Assembly (NCBI RefSeq): GCF_009746715.1
Contig: NZ_VRKW01000001.1
Location: forward strand, 496,001 to 560,000
DNA length: 64,000 nucleotides
Source: Ketobacter sp. MCCC 1A13808
GTDB lineage: Bacteria > Pseudomonadota > Gammaproteobacteria > Pseudomonadales > Ketobacteraceae
Direction: 5' to 3'
Shown here: in pieces, positions 8,618 through 20,948 of the stretch
Layout of the letters: each line of letters starts with the position of its first letter
Position numbering within the stretch: position 1 is the first letter of the stretch
Program-made: the position numbers and the translations under genes
Notes under the pieces: generated by a model
Database searches by the model: none
What the model was told of the DNA's origin: nothing
What the model saw: only the letters and a program-made list of their open reading frames with translations

Positions 8618-11020
8618 TTAATTATTAAAGACCGGCTTCTCGCCCACAGTCCGATCCAGCCAGTTAATCATCTCCCAGGATGCATGTAAAACAGTCTCTT
8701 CCCCACGATAAACATGCTCCTCAAACGGTAATTCAACATAGCGAACGGTCACCCCCTCTCCTACCAACGCATGAAAAAATCGCCGGGCCTGAATGGTGGG
8801 CGTGCCCGGATTGGGATCAGCACCGCCATGTACCAATAGAATGGGCTTTTTATATTGGTTGGCGCTGAAAAACGGAGAAATTTTCGCATAATAATCTTCT
8901 GCATCCCAAAAGGAGCGCGTCTCATGCTGAAACCCGAACGGTGTCAAGGTACGGTTATACGCACCGGACATCGCGATCGCTGTCGCAAAGCGATCAGAAT
9001 GAATCAGCAAATTAGCCGCTGAAAAAGCACCAAAACTGTGCCCTCCGATGACGATCCGTTTGGGATCACTGATACCTTCCTCTACTAAATAGTCCACCAA
9101 CGATTCCGCACCGGTGACGAGTTGCGGAAGATAAACATCGTCATTGTCCTGGGTGTGAACGATCGGTAGTTTAGGGTAATTTATTACGACATAACCGGCC
9201 AGCGCTGCTGCGACCGGTGACACCCCTTTGATCCGATGATATTGAAATTGCCTGGCGTCCGCCCTTGCAGCCTTTTCGGGACCATCAAATTCGCGGGGGT
9301 AAATCCAAATCAACGTTGCTAACGGTTTCTTGCCGGCATTGGGGGGCAGATACATTAATGCCGATAATTTCAGACCATCTTGGCGTTTATAGGTGATTCG
9401 CTTGCGAACGATCTTATCCAACTGCGGATAGGGATTCGGGGTTTTGTAAATGGTCGTCGCTTTATTACCTGCTACACGAACCAGCTGCGGAGCATCAGTG
9501 GCGCTTTCCCGGGAGGTCAACAAAACCTCACCCTCCTTATCTAGTATGGCTATCACCGGCTCATAAACCCCGGCCTCAGCCGTGAACAGGCGACGTTGCT
9601 CACCGCTATGCAGATTGACTTCGGTCAGAGAAGGCCGAGGGGCATCGTGGTTGAGGCCATCCGTTACTAAAAAGATCCGCTGCGTGGTTTCCAGGGCAGG
9701 CCCCTGTCGCCCATTCACACGTATCGCATTGCTGCCGTCACCCTGATCCCGTGTGCCCTGCCAAACCCGCCGAACGCCCGCCTTCAGCACTGCGTACACC
9801 GCGACCTCGTCCGGTTTGTTTGTGGCGGCAATAAACCAAGGTGTTCCCGCACTACTCCAACCGAATTCCTTTATCGGATAATCACTAATGGCGACGGTTT
9901 CCGCCCCATCCACACCCACCTCAAACGGGGCCCGTAATCGCTTCCAAATATAAGTTGCGGCGCCGCTGGCATCCACTCTGCGCTGGATGAAACCCGCGGT
10001 AACCGGTAAATTCGGTGCCCACTCAATGGATTTCGGATCTGCTCCTTCCCCACCCTCTTCGTCCGGCTGTAAGCCGAAACCGAATGCCGCGGACTGATAC
10101 AACCGTTTCGAGGATTGCAAATCCCAGACTTCAACCTGACTCGGAAACTGTTTGGCCGGAACCAGATGGGAATACGAGGATTGTAGCCGGGTGATGATAA
10201 CGAATCGCCCCTGCGGAGCTGCTTCAAATTCGGTAATCATGCCACCCGCAATCCGCGTCGGCACGACTTTTTTATCTGTATAAAGGTGCGCCAGATCGCT
10301 GGCAAAATAATAATCGAATTGTGCCGACGAGGATTGATCCTTTAATAAGTTTGAATAGGTGCGCGTAGGCAGCGCCTGGCCTGTATGTTCAACTACAATC
10401 GGCGACACTCCGGTATGCGGCGCTCTCCCCTGCTTCAACGGCCTCATACGGCACAGCAGCGATTCCTCTGTCGTCCACTGGCATGGATTACCCCAAGCAG
10501 CGTTCACCCTGGTGGACAGCATCGTCTGCTGACGGGACTCGATATTATAAATCAAAAATTGCGATGGCTTGCCCGGCTCGACTTGCAATGCAGAAAGGTA
10601 TTTACCCGATAGTGAAAACTGAACAAAGGCGAACCGGGCAGCACTACGTGAATCGCTTCCGGCTCGCCATTGCTGGGGGGATGTGGCTTTCTGAGGGTTG
10701 GAGCTGATGATCTCTACCCGCTCCACCAACGCATCCAGACCGGTAATCCCAGTCACCGGATCATAACGATAGCCGGCCAAACTCAGCCTGGGTGTCTGCA
10801 TGCGCTGTTGGTCGATCACCCCCTCGTAATGTAGCAACGCAATTTTTTCTGCCGCCACATGAATAACCGGTGTGGGCGGTTCAGCCGTTAGCAGTAAACG
10901 GCTGATCTCTTGCGCCGGCCGCTTAAATCCTTCCGACGCTGTTCCCGGTGCTGCATCGCTCACCGCCATGAATGTCACTAAAAAAAGTGCTATAGCGGGT
11001 TTAAGCACGTTCTTTTTCAT
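8618..11020 (-). CDS. Secreted S9 prolyl-oligopeptidase-family peptidase
   Basis: An 800-residue serine peptidase with an N-terminal signal peptide (MKKNVLKPAIALFLVTFM, cleavage likely after SDA). The N-terminal two thirds should form a beta-propeller, and the C-terminal alpha/beta-hydrolase domain carries the triad: S662 in GGHSFGAF, D735 in VHGGADPNPG and H769 in FEEHVYRG. It probably acts in the periplasm or outside the cell, releasing short peptides. The nearest known relatives are the glutamyl/dipeptidyl S9 peptidases with TolB-like propellers. Substrate preference cannot be predicted. Confidence 0.88.
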   Translation of the reverse strand: MKKNVLKPAIALFLVTFMAVSDAAPGTASEGFKRPAQEISRLLLTAEPPTPVIHVAAEKIALLHYEGVIDQQRMQTPRLSLAGYRYDPVTGITGLDALVERVEIISSNPQKATSPQQWRAGSDSRSAARFAFVQFSLSGKYLSALQVEPGKPSQFLIYNIESRQQTMLSTRVNAAWGNPCQWTTEESLLCRMRPLKQGRAPHTGVSPIVVEHTGQALPTRTYSNLLKDQSSSAQFDYYFASDLAHLYTDKKVVPTRIAGGMITEFEAAPQGRFVIITRLQSSYSHLVPAKQFPSQVEVWDLQSSKRLYQSAAFGFGLQPDEEGGEGADPKSIEWAPNLPVTAGFIQRRVDASGAATYIWKRLRAPFEVGVDGAETVAISDYPIKEFGWSSAGTPWFIAATNKPDEVAVYAVLKAGVRRVWQGTRDQGDGSNAIRVNGRQGPALETTQRIFLVTDGLNHDAPRPSLTEVNLHSGEQRRLFTAEAGVYEPVIAILDKEGEVLLTSRESATDAPQLVRVAGNKATTIYKTPNPYPQLDKIVRKRITYKRQDGLKLSALMYLPPNAGKKPLATLIWIYPREFDGPEKAARADARQFQYHRIKGVSPVAAALAGYVVINYPKLPIVHTQDNDDVYLPQLVTGAESLVDYLVEEGISDPKRIVIGGHSFGAFSAANLLIHSDRFATAIAMSGAYNRTLTPFGFQHETRSFWDAEDYYAKISPFFSANQYKKPILLVHGGADPNPGTPTIQARRFFHALVGEGVTVRYVELPFEEHVYRGEETVLHASWEMINWLDRTVGEKPVFNN

Positions 11021-11076
11021 CTACCCATCCCTGGATTTGAAACGATTTTTAGCACATCTATTGGCTTATATAGGCA

Positions 11077-13098
<2,022 letters not shown>

Positions 13099-13242
13099 TC
13101 ATTCATTGTGGTGCGATTCCCGTTATAGCTATCCTAGCTCAGTAGAGGTCAGCTGTATGCCCTAGCGATTGGCCCGACTGCACAGTCTGATACCTGGACT
13201 CAAAGGCAAGCATAACCAGGATCATGATTAATCTGCGGACAC

Positions 13243-13272
13243 AAAAAAAGGCGACCCGGGTGGATCGCCTTT
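13243..13272 (-). terminator. Intrinsic terminator of the thiolase gene
   Basis: On the minus strand the RNA folds as AAAGGCGAUCC, loop ACCC, GGGUCGCCUUU, followed by a run of U (positions 13249 to 13243). The stem is 11 bp with one G-U. It lies about 20 bases past the thiolase stop codon: a textbook rho-independent terminator. Confidence 0.9.
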
Positions 13273-13290
13273 GCCAGCACAGGGCATTAT

Positions 13291-14571
13291 TTACTTCTCG
13301 AGAATTGCGGTAACGCCTTGCCCGCCCGCCGCACAGATGGATATCAATCCGCGACCGGAGCCTTTTTCGTTCAATAATTTTGCCAGTGTATGCACAATGC
13401 GGGCACCGGTTGCAGCAAAGGGATGACCTGCTGCCAATGATGAACCCTTAATGTTCAGCTTGCTACGATCAATGCTGCCGAGCACGCCATCACGGCCCAG
13501 ACGTTCCTTGCAGAATTTCTCATCTTCCCAAGCTTTCAGTGTATACAACACCTGGGCAGCAAAGGCTTCATGAACCTCGTAGAAATCGAAATCCTGCAAG
13601 GTAATGCCGGCACGATCCAGCATGCGCGGTACTGCGTATGCCGGGGCAATCAGCAAACCTTCTTTCTTGCCTACGAAATCCACCGCTGCAGTTTCACAGT
13701 ATGTGATATACGCCAGTATCGGTAAGCCACGTTCTTTGGCCCACTCTTCCGTCGCTAGCAGTACAGAGGATGCGCCGTCTGTTAATGGCGTTGAATTAGC
13801 TGCCGTCATAGTACCGTTTTCTCGGTCAAAAACGGGTTTTAGCGACGCTAGTTTTTCCAGGGTGGTATTCCCACGCAGGTTATTGTCACGATCCAGCCCC
13901 ATATAGGGGGTGATCATATCGTCAAAAAAACCTTCATCGTACGCTTTTGCCATATTCACATGACTGTTATACGCGAGCAGGTCCTGCTCATCCCGGGGAA
14001 TGTTCCATTCCTTTGCCGTAATCTGACAATGCTCTCCCATCGCCAAACCGGTGCGCGGCTCTGAGTTGGCAGGAATCAGCGGCATCAAATCCTTGGGTCG
14101 AAGCTTCGCTAATAACTTCAATCTGTCCGGCGTAGTCTTTGCCCGGTTTAGATCCAATAAGATCTTTCGTAAGCCTTCACTTACACCGATCGGGGCGTCA
14201 GAAGTGGTATCCACACCGCAAGCAATAGCACAATCAATTTGACCCAGGGCAATTTTATTTGCCACCAGAATAGCCGCTTCAAGTCCCGTGCCACACGCCT
14301 GTTGCACGTCATAACACGGGGTTTCCGGTGCTAACTGTGTGCTTAATACCGATTCACGAACCAAGTTGAAATCACGGGAGTGTTTCATAACTGCACCGCC
14401 GGCAACTTCACCCATCAACTCCCCGGCCAGCTTATACCGTTCAACCAACCCATTCAGCGCAGCCGTCAGCATGTCCTGATTGCTGGCATGGGAATAGACT
14501 GAGTTGGAACGGGCGAAAGGAATACGATTTCCACCAATAATGGCTACTTTACGGACTTTATCTACTTTCAT
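13291..14571 (-). CDS. Acetyl-CoA C-acyltransferase (thiolase, FadI/FadA2 type)
   Basis: A 426-residue thiolase that cleaves 3-ketoacyl-CoA (or condenses acetyl-CoA). The nucleophile is C93 in QQACGTG. The C-terminal active-site blocks are VHEAFAAQ, GHPFAATGARIV and CAAGGQG. The segment LKLLAKLRPKDLMPLIP resembles E. coli FadI. It is divergent from a FabG4-type reductase across 287 bases, an arrangement also known for mycobacterial fadA2 and fabG4 (Rv0243/Rv0242c). A C-terminal intrinsic terminator follows, so it is monocistronic. A 6-bp-arm hairpin (CGCCCG/CGGGCG, 14594-14611) sits in its 5' leader. Confidence 0.92.
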   Translation of the reverse strand: MKVDKVRKVAIIGGNRIPFARSNSVYSHASNQDMLTAALNGLVERYKLAGELMGEVAGGAVMKHSRDFNLVRESVLSTQLAPETPCYDVQQACGTGLEAAILVANKIALGQIDCAIACGVDTTSDAPIGVSEGLRKILLDLNRAKTTPDRLKLLAKLRPKDLMPLIPANSEPRTGLAMGEHCQITAKEWNIPRDEQDLLAYNSHVNMAKAYDEGFFDDMITPYMGLDRDNNLRGNTTLEKLASLKPVFDRENGTMTAANSTPLTDGASSVLLATEEWAKERGLPILAYITYCETAAVDFVGKKEGLLIAPAYAVPRMLDRAGITLQDFDFYEVHEAFAAQVLYTLKAWEDEKFCKERLGRDGVLGSIDRSKLNIKGSSLAAGHPFAATGARIVHTLAKLLNEKGSGRGLISICAAGGQGVTAILEK

Positions 14572-14858
14572 GGAACGGCTTCCTGTTGAAATTCGCCCGA
14601 TAATACGGGCGTAACTGATTGAGTTGCGTACTAAAAAAAGGTACGGAAAAAAGTCTAATCTAAGTCAGCATCGGCAAGCAAACCACAACCTGGTGATCGA
14701 TACCTGCTTTGATGGAGGCTAGTGTACATAGGTACAGTCAACTAACATTGGCACAACTGACCCGATCCCTCCTAACACTGGTCAATTCAAATTTCCACAC
14801 AACTACTTTAATATACCTGCCACTTGTCACACAACGTACTTTACACAGGATCCGACCC
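14572..14858. promoter_or_regulatory. Divergent promoter region, thiolase / FabG4-type reductase
   Basis: This gap must hold promoters for both genes. On the thiolase side the leader has a perfect inverted repeat CGCCCG-N6-CGGGCG (14594-14599 and 14606-14611). A second weak dyad, CGTAC-N9-GTACG, lies near 14632-14650. On the reductase side AT-rich sequence with TTTAATATA (about 14806-14814) is a possible -10. No specific regulator site is recognised with confidence. Confidence 0.4.
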
Positions 14859-16283
14859 ATGGCCGACGTTTATGAATCCATGCTCAGCAGCAATGTTGGA
14901 CGCTCCATTCTCAGTTCTCTGAATCTACCTGTTCCCACTGAATTAGAACGTCACTCACAAGCTCAGACTTCGTTCGTGACGGGCAACGTATTAATTGGCG
15001 CAGCCCCCGGCGGACGTATGGCAGAGTCCATCGCCAGCACGTTGAAGAACAGCGCAGCCAGCGTCCAGGTTGCCAACAATGCTTCCGCTCTGCCTGAAAT
15101 CAAAGCCGCCGCAGAAAAAGCGGAATTGAAGCTGACCGAAATTGATGTCAGCGCCGAATCAGCTAAATTCAAGGCACTGGTATTTGATGCCACCGGTATT
15201 GAAAACAGTGAGCAAACCAAAGAACTGTATGACTTCTTCCATCCGGTCATCCGCAAGCTACACAGTAGCGCCCGTGTGGTGATCGTGGGTCTGCCACCGG
15301 AATCCTGCAAAGCCAACCCTCGCCAACAAATCGCCCAACGCGCCCTCGAAGGCCTGGTGCGGTCCATCGGCAAAGAGATCGGCAAAAAAGGCGCTACCGC
15401 GAATTTGGTTTACGTTGCCAAACAAGCGGAAAAAGCAGCCGAATCGGCATTACGCTTTTTCCTTTCACCCAAGTCAGCCTTCGTTGATGCGCAGGTACTA
15501 CGCGTAAGTAAAGCGAAAGCAGTGGAAAACGATTTCAACTGGAACCTGCCATTGACAGATAAGGTAGTGCTGGTGACCGGCGCATCACGGGGTATCGGCG
15601 AAGCGATCGCAGGCGTGATGGCACGGGACGGTGCCAAAGTGGTGTGTCTTGACGTACCCCAGGCAAAAGACAATCTGCAAAAAGTAGCGGACCGTCTAAA
15701 CGGCGGCATTATCGCCATTGATATAACCGACCCCGAAGCACCTGCAAAGATCGCAAACACCCTGAAAACCGAATACGGCGGCGTCGATGTTGTGGTTCAC
15801 AATGCCGGAGTAACCCGGGATAAAACGCTGGGCGGCATGCCGCCTCACATGTGGGAGATGGTCATTAACATCAACCTGTCCGCTGAAGAACGTATTAACG
15901 ACGCACTACTGGAATCAGAAACCATCAACCCCGGTGGCCGGATCGTTTGCGTTTCTTCCATGAGCGGCATTGCAGGGAATTTCGGTCAGTCTAACTACGC
16001 CGTTTCCAAAGCCGGTGTGATCGGCATGGTGGATGCTTTCGCCCCTATACTGGCAAAGAAAGATATTACGATTAATGCGGTGGCGCCGGGCTTCATTGAA
16101 ACACAAATGACCGCCGCCATTCCGTTCGCAACCCGGGAAGCCGGCCGTCGGCTCAACTCATTAAAACAAGGCGGCTTACCTGTTGATGTGGCTGAGGCCA
16201 TCGCATTCTATTCCAGCCCTGCTTCCGCAGGTGTGAATGGCAATACCATCCGGGTGTGCGGGCAGAATTTGCTGGGTGCATAA
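14859..16283 (+). CDS. Long 3-oxoacyl-reductase, FabG4 (high-molecular-weight FabG) type
   Basis: A 474-residue short-chain dehydrogenase with an extra N-terminal flavodoxin-like half (1-225), the architecture of mycobacterial FabG4. The C-terminal SDR domain has the cofactor motif TGASRGIG (240-247), NAG, a catalytic Ser in VSSMSG, and Y380/K384 in YAVSK. It would reduce 3-oxoacyl-CoA or -ACP with NAD(P)H, or run in the oxidative direction in beta-oxidation. I chose the ATG at 14859 (MADVYESML), since the upstream extension to 14709 looks non-coding in composition and lies in the divergent promoter region. The nearest MaoC-type dehydratase, its usual partner, is about 6 kb away beyond the cyo genes. 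Confidence 0.88.
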   Translation: MADVYESMLSSNVGRSILSSLNLPVPTELERHSQAQTSFVTGNVLIGAAPGGRMAESIASTLKNSAASVQVANNASALPEIKAAAEKAELKLTEIDVSAESAKFKALVFDATGIENSEQTKELYDFFHPVIRKLHSSARVVIVGLPPESCKANPRQQIAQRALEGLVRSIGKEIGKKGATANLVYVAKQAEKAAESALRFFLSPKSAFVDAQVLRVSKAKAVENDFNWNLPLTDKVVLVTGASRGIGEAIAGVMARDGAKVVCLDVPQAKDNLQKVADRLNGGIIAIDITDPEAPAKIANTLKTEYGGVDVVVHNAGVTRDKTLGGMPPHMWEMVININLSAEERINDALLESETINPGGRIVCVSSMSGIAGNFGQSNYAVSKAGVIGMVDAFAPILAKKDITINAVAPGFIETQMTAAIPFATREAGRRLNSLKQGGLPVDVAEAIAFYSSPASAGVNGNTIRVCGQNLLGA

Positions 16284-16343
16284 GGTCACGCAGACCGCCT
16301 ATGTCCAAGTAGCTTGCATTAAATAGTAAACCGTATGCTCTAT

Positions 16344-16379
16344 TACATTTAAGAGGCCATTAATGGCTTCTTAAATGTA
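16344..16379. repeat. 36-base near-perfect inverted repeat between convergent genes
   Basis: The sequence from 16344 to 16379 is self-complementary except for one G-T position and a two-base centre: outer arms TACATTTAAGA / TCTTAAATGTA and inner arms GCCAT / ATGGC. It lies between the reductase and cyoD, which converge. No T-run follows on either strand, so it is not a standard intrinsic terminator; it may be a bidirectional transcription barrier or a protein-binding site. Confidence 0.85.
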
Positions 16380-16459
16380 TCTGTAGACCTCATGACCAGA
16401 CCCACTAGCGCTAACACTGCCCTCTAACAATCACCTGCTATAAAACAGAAAACAGAACA

Positions 16460-16843
16460 TCACATCATTAAGGCATTTGCGCTGTAGATTATCCAGATAG
16501 ACAAGCCCACCACCATCACGATAATCAGGGCAGTGAATAGGAAAGCGAATGTATTCACTTTACCTTCTGCGGAAAAATCCAAATGCAGAAAATATTTAAG
16601 GTGCACAACAATCTGTAAAACCGCCATAGCGACCACGCTTGCCAGAGTAGCACTTCGCGGCAGTATCCCGGTCATAACTATCCCGAATGGAACGCCGGTC
16701 AAAACAACGGATAATAGGAAGCCGATCAAATAGGACTTAATGGCACCATACGATCCGGGCTGCGCCAGCTGATGAGGATGGTGAATCCCTGCGACATCCG
16801 TGTTCAGGGGGTTACTGATAACACTGCTGATTGAATCACTCAT
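16460..16843 (-). CDS. cyoD: Cytochrome o ubiquinol oxidase subunit IV
   Basis: A 127-residue inner-membrane protein with three hydrophobic helices (about 34-53, 62-82 and 93-118), the usual shape of CyoD, which assists assembly of the CuB site. The start is set at 16843 because its ATG overlaps the cyoC stop as ATGA, and a GGGAG ribosome site lies just upstream inside cyoC. A longer frame to 16888 exists but would place the start deep in cyoC. It is the last gene of cyoABCD. No cyoE (haem O synthase) follows; convergent FabG4-type gene lies beyond. Confidence 0.9.
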   Translation of the reverse strand: MSDSISSVISNPLNTDVAGIHHPHQLAQPGSYGAIKSYLIGFLLSVVLTGVPFGIVMTGILPRSATLASVVAMAVLQIVVHLKYFLHLDFSAEGKVNTFAFLFTALIIVMVVGLSIWIIYSANALMM

Positions 16844-17505
16844 TGGACGGCTCCCATTAAATAGACGACGGTAAAAACACAAATCCATACAACATCAAGA
16901 AAATGCCAGAACAAGCTCAGACAGCTCAGGCGAGTTACAGTTTGATTACCCAATCCTCGCGTCATTACTTCGAGCATCATAATGAACATCCAGATTAAAC
17001 CCGCAGCGACATGCAAGCCGTGCATTCCCACCAAGGTGAAGAATGAAGACAGAAACGCACTACGCTGAGGTCCGTGCCCCTCGCTGATAAGATGGTGAAA
17101 TTCATTCACCTCCATAGCAATAAAGACGCAACCCAATACAAAGGTGACCAGCAACCAGAACAATGTGACAGCGCGGTTCTGGTTGTGGGCGCCCAGCAAA
17201 GCAAAACCATAAGTGATGCTACTGAATAACAAAGCTGCGGTTTCAATTAGCACATAATCCAGTTCAAAAATGTCCTTACCTGAAACACCACCGGCCGTAT
17301 TCATATAGAGCACGGCGTAGGTGGCGAATACCGCTGCAAACAAAATACAGTCCGTCATTAGATAGAGCCAGAATCCGAACAGTGTATTACCGCCAGTATC
17401 CTGGTGTGTCACTGGTTGGTTGCCAGCGTTAACAGAGCCATAGACGGAGGAAATACGCTGACCCCCTGCATCTCCTGTGGCTACATTCATCGATACCGTG
17501 CTCAT
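16840..17505 (-). CDS. cyoC: Cytochrome o ubiquinol oxidase subunit III
   Basis: A 221-residue integral membrane protein with five hydrophobic helices, of the haem-copper oxidase subunit III family. The helix with [20 protein letters not shown] and the segment [19 protein letters not shown] are typical of CyoC. The N-terminus is longer than in E. coli by about 20 residues and is polar. It overlaps cyoB upstream and cyoD downstream through ATGA junctions (17502-17505 and 16840-16843), implying translational coupling. Confidence 0.93.
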   Translation of the reverse strand: MSTVSMNVATGDAGGQRISSVYGSVNAGNQPVTHQDTGGNTLFGFWLYLMTDCILFAAVFATYAVLYMNTAGGVSGKDIFELDYVLIETAALLFSSITYGFALLGAHNQNRAVTLFWLLVTFVLGCVFIAMEVNEFHHLISEGHGPQRSAFLSSFFTLVGMHGLHVAAGLIWMFIMMLEVMTRGLGNQTVTRLSCLSLFWHFLDVVWICVFTVVYLMGAVQ

Positions 17506-19487
17506 GATGCCTCTCCCGGTACCTGCGCCAAATGGGCGGATTCGATGTGCTTTATCTCATCGGGTAAAACGTAGTAGTCCACATCGTTGCTATAAGCCCG
17601 CAACAAGAAGAAGATGAAAGAGCCGATCAGTCCTGCAATGGCCAACCACCAAATATGCCAGATGGTGGCAAAGCCCGCTGCTGTTATCGCCCCTGCCATT
17701 AAAATACCTGCGGAAGTATTTTTCGGCATATGGATCGGTGCGTAATGATCCTGTTTCTGATAGGCGGTACCGGCTTCTTTCATATCCGTAAACGCGTCGA
17801 TATCCTGAACTACCGGTAACTGCGCAAAGTTATAATATTGTGGCGGTGACGCTGTAGACCATTCCAGGGTATGACCATTCCAGGGGTCACCCGTTGTATC
17901 CGGATTCAGTTCACGATCACGAAACGCTACCCAGAGCTGTACAAACTGCAAAATAATGCCTGCAAAGATAATCAGGGCGCCCACTGCGGCGATGTATAAC
18001 CAGATATTCCAATCCGGATTATTGGTCTGGTTTAAACGCCTTGTCATGCCCAGAAATCCAAGTACATATAGCGGCATAAAAGCGACATAGAACCCAACCT
18101 GCCAACACCAGAATGAGGCTTTACCCAACCGTTCATTCAAATGGAATCCGGTGGCCTTGGGGAACCAATAGCTGAAACCCGCGAGGTAACCGAATACCGC
18201 GCCACCGATAATAGTGTTATGGAAATGCGCAATCAGGAACAGGCTGTTATGCAATACGTAATCCGCACCCGGTACCGCCAGCAACACGCCGGTCATTCCA
18301 CCGATGGTAAACGTCACCATAAAACCCAGTGTCCACAACACCGGAACCGTGATGCGTAATCGCCCGCGAAACATGGTGAATATCCAGCTGAATAATTTTA
18401 CTCCGGTAGGCACTGCTATGATCATGGTCATAACACCAAAAAACGCATTTACGTTGGCGCTCGACCCCATGGTAAAAAAATGGTGCAACCAGACAACAAA
18501 ACCCAACACAGAAATGGCACCGCTGGCCCAGACCATGGAGGTATAGCCGAACAATCGCTTTGAACTAAAAGTGGAAATGACTTCTGAGAAAATTCCGAAC
18601 GCCGGTAAAATCAGGATATACACTTCAGGATGCCCCCAAGCCCAGAACAGATTGATGTACATCATGGCGTTGCCACCACCGGAATTCGTGAAAAAGTGAA
18701 AATCCAGGTACCGGTCAAGGGTTAGCAGACCTAACACGGCAGTGAGAATCGGAAACGAAGCGACGATCAAGATATTGGCCCAGGTGCAGGCCCAAGTGAA
18801 AATCGGCATCTGCATCAGCTTCATACCGGGCGTACGCATTTTGAATACTGTTACCAGAAAGTTGACTCCGGTCAACAGCGTACCGACACCGGAAATCTGC
18901 AACGCCCAGATATAATAATCCACTCCGACTCCCGGACTAAACGAGAGCTCAGAAAGGGGCGGATAGGCCAGCCAGCCGGTCTTGGCAAATTCACCCAAAC
19001 CCAGTGAAATATTGATTAACACGGCGCCAGCGGCTGCCAACCAAAAGCTCAGATTATTCAGAAACGGGAAGGCGACGTCCCTCGCACCGATCTGCAGTGG
19101 CAACACGATGTTCATCAAACCGATCATAAACGGCATCGCCATGAAAATGATCATGATGATGCCATGCGCAGTAAAGATTTGGTCGTAATGTTCCGGTGGC
19201 AGATAGCCAGGCGAGCCATTGGTCGCCAGCGCCAATTGTGCACGCATCATCAATGCATCCGAAAACCCACGAATCAGCATAACTAAAGCCAACGCAATAT
19301 ACATTACGCCCAGGCGTTTATGATCCACGGAAGTAAGCCAGTCAAACCAGAGAACACCCCACTTTTTATAGCGGGTAATCAAGATAGTTACGCCCAGTCC
19401 GACTGCCGCGACAATCGCCAAAGTAACCATAATAATCGGCTCGTGGTAGGGAATGGCATCTAAAGTGAGCTTTCCGAATAACGTCAT
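17502..19487 (-). CDS. cyoB: Cytochrome o ubiquinol oxidase subunit I
   Basis: The 661-residue catalytic subunit of the proton-pumping bo3 quinol oxidase, carrying low-spin haem b, high-spin haem o3 and CuB. Hallmarks are the [13 protein letters not shown] segment with the low-spin haem ligand, [17 protein letters not shown] with the CuB His and cross-linked Tyr, WLHHFFTMG with the two further CuB His ligands, and [12 protein letters not shown] with the haem ligands. About fifteen membrane helices are expected. It overlaps cyoA and cyoC by four bases each (ATGA). Confidence 0.96.
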   Translation of the reverse strand: MTLFGKLTLDAIPYHEPIIMVTLAIVAAVGLGVTILITRYKKWGVLWFDWLTSVDHKRLGVMYIALALVMLIRGFSDALMMRAQLALATNGSPGYLPPEHYDQIFTAHGIIMIIFMAMPFMIGLMNIVLPLQIGARDVAFPFLNNLSFWLAAAGAVLINISLGLGEFAKTGWLAYPPLSELSFSPGVGVDYYIWALQISGVGTLLTGVNFLVTVFKMRTPGMKLMQMPIFTWACTWANILIVASFPILTAVLGLLTLDRYLDFHFFTNSGGGNAMMYINLFWAWGHPEVYILILPAFGIFSEVISTFSSKRLFGYTSMVWASGAISVLGFVVWLHHFFTMGSSANVNAFFGVMTMIIAVPTGVKLFSWIFTMFRGRLRITVPVLWTLGFMVTFTIGGMTGVLLAVPGADYVLHNSLFLIAHFHNTIIGGAVFGYLAGFSYWFPKATGFHLNERLGKASFWCWQVGFYVAFMPLYVLGFLGMTRRLNQTNNPDWNIWLYIAAVGALIIFAGIILQFVQLWVAFRDRELNPDTTGDPWNGHTLEWSTASPPQYYNFAQLPVVQDIDAFTDMKEAGTAYQKQDHYAPIHMPKNTSAGILMAGAITAAGFATIWHIWWLAIAGLIGSFIFFLLRAYSNDVDYYVLPDEIKHIESAHLAQVPGEAS

Positions 19488-20395
19488 AATGATTCCTCCA
19501 CCCTGGGTTGGGCTTGAGCAAGATGATCCATTGAGTGCGGGTGTGCTGTATCTGGGTTGTCGTGCATATATTTCATAACAACCTGTTGAAACAGGCCTTC
19601 ACTCACCTGGCTGTAATATTGCACAACATTGTTTTTGCTCGGCTCGGCTAATGCCTGATAACTGGCGGGTGTTAAGACTTGATCGCAAGCCTTTCGTTGT
19701 TTAACCCATTGATCAAAACCGGATTGAGCGGGTGTCGCTATCGCCTTGAATTTCATGCCGGTAAAGCCCGCGCCACTGTAATTGGCCGATATGCCTTCGA
19801 AGCTGCCCGGCTCATCGGCAATCAAATGCAGCTTGGTTGTCATACCGGCCATCGAATAAATCTGACTACCCAACTGCGGAATAAAGAATGAGTTCATGGT
19901 GGTATCAGAGGTAATTTTGAACTCCACCGGTACGCCGGTGGGAAAGACCACTTCATTCACCGACGCAATGCCCTGATCAGGATAGATAAATAACCACTTC
20001 CAATTCAGCGACACAACTTCGATAGTCAGGTGGTCTTTTTCATGAGTGAGCTTTTTGTAAGGATCCAGCGCCTGGGTCGATTGCCAGGTAATGGTAGCCA
20101 GAATGGCGATGATCAGAATGGGTATAAACCAAACCACAATTTCGATTTTTTTCGAATGGGACCACTTCGGCATATACACTTCATGCTCACGACCGTCACG
20201 GTATTTCCAAGCGAAATACAAGGTCAGAAGAATCACCGGGATAACAACCAGCAGCATTAATACTGTCGAGAGTATAATTAAGTATTTTTCGTCGGCGCCC
20301 ACCTGACCTTTGGGGTCAAGCACGCCCCCGCTACATCCAGATAGCACGCCAAACACTGTCGCTACAGCAACATTTTTAAAGTTACGGGTCAACAA
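19484..20395 (-). CDS. cyoA: Cytochrome o ubiquinol oxidase subunit II (lipoprotein)
   Basis: A 303-residue membrane lipoprotein subunit. The lipobox LSGC ends the signal sequence (Cys near residue 21), two membrane helices follow (about 39-64 and 84-105), and the periplasmic cupredoxin-like domain has [22 protein letters not shown]. The CuA-binding cysteines of cytochrome c oxidases are absent, as expected for a quinol oxidase. Translation apparently starts at TTG (20395, or the adjacent TTG at 20392), because AGAGGAAA lies nine bases upstream and no suitable ATG is near. It is the first gene of the coupled cyoABCD set. Confidence 0.93.
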   Translation of the reverse strand: MLTRNFKNVAVATVFGVLSGCSGGVLDPKGQVGADEKYLIILSTVLMLLVVIPVILLTLYFAWKYRDGREHEVYMPKWSHSKKIEIVVWFIPILIIAILATITWQSTQALDPYKKLTHEKDHLTIEVVSLNWKWLFIYPDQGIASVNEVVFPTGVPVEFKITSDTTMNSFFIPQLGSQIYSMAGMTTKLHLIADEPGSFEGISANYSGAGFTGMKFKAIATPAQSGFDQWVKQRKACDQVLTPASYQALAEPSKNNVVQYYSQVSEGLFQQVVMKYMHDNPDTAHPHSMDHLAQAQPRVEESL

Positions 20396-20540
20396 AGGGA
20401 ATTTCCTCTACCCAAGAGGTTTACAACATCTGCAGCCCGCCAGCGAGCAACAGCACAAAAACCGAATTTCAGTCGAGGGGATTCTGGCTAGTCCGCAAAG
20501 GGGTTCCGGTTTTTACCTGAACCGATGGGGAAATACAGAA

Positions 20541-20948
20541 TCAGAGAGAAACCGCAGGGGGCGCGCGACACCCGTGTGCGGATTGCGGAACAGAACGAAG
20601 ATGAGTCGTATGAAGCGACAAACGAGAGGAATAGGTTCGCATTCCGGCACGAAGGGCAGGAACGGGATTGAACAGCTGCAAGCAACCTTCAATCAAATGG
20701 GGTTGGAATAATAAAGCCCAGGTAAAACTGAGGGCAATAATAAGATCCGCAGCGAAGAGCGCGTTATCTGTTGAGGCTAAAAGAAATTCGACGATACCAA
20801 ATAAGCCACCGCAATAACTGAACACCAGATTGACGCCGACAACCAGGATAGTCAAAGCGCCCAAACGCTCTGCAAATGTCCTCCAGTCATGGGAAAACAT
20901 AGCGTTCCGTAACGTTTCTTTGGCGTGGTTACTGCGTTCAGTCAACAT
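20541..20948 (-). CDS. Hypothetical membrane protein upstream of cyoA
   Basis: A predicted 135-residue protein that I do not recognise. Two long hydrophobic stretches (about residues 29-60 and 66-92) suggest an inner-membrane protein; the last 40 residues are basic and compositionally unlike the rest, so the 3' end could be frameshifted or the frame only partly real. An ATG at 20948 is taken over the TTG three bases earlier. It lies 145 bases upstream of cyoA on the same strand and might be co-regulated with the oxidase. The ribosome site is weak. Confidence 0.45.
   Translation of the reverse strand: MLTERSNHAKETLRNAMFSHDWRTFAERLGALTILVVGVNLVFSYCGGLFGIVEFLLASTDNALFAADLIIALSFTWALLFQPHLIEGCLQLFNPVPALRAGMRTYSSRLSLHTTHLRSVPQSAHGCRAPPAVSL

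Noticed and set aside
20310-20711. 133-codon plus-strand frame over cyoA start and the hypothetical membrane gene
   Set aside because: Antisense to better-supported minus-strand genes; basic, low-complexity composition.
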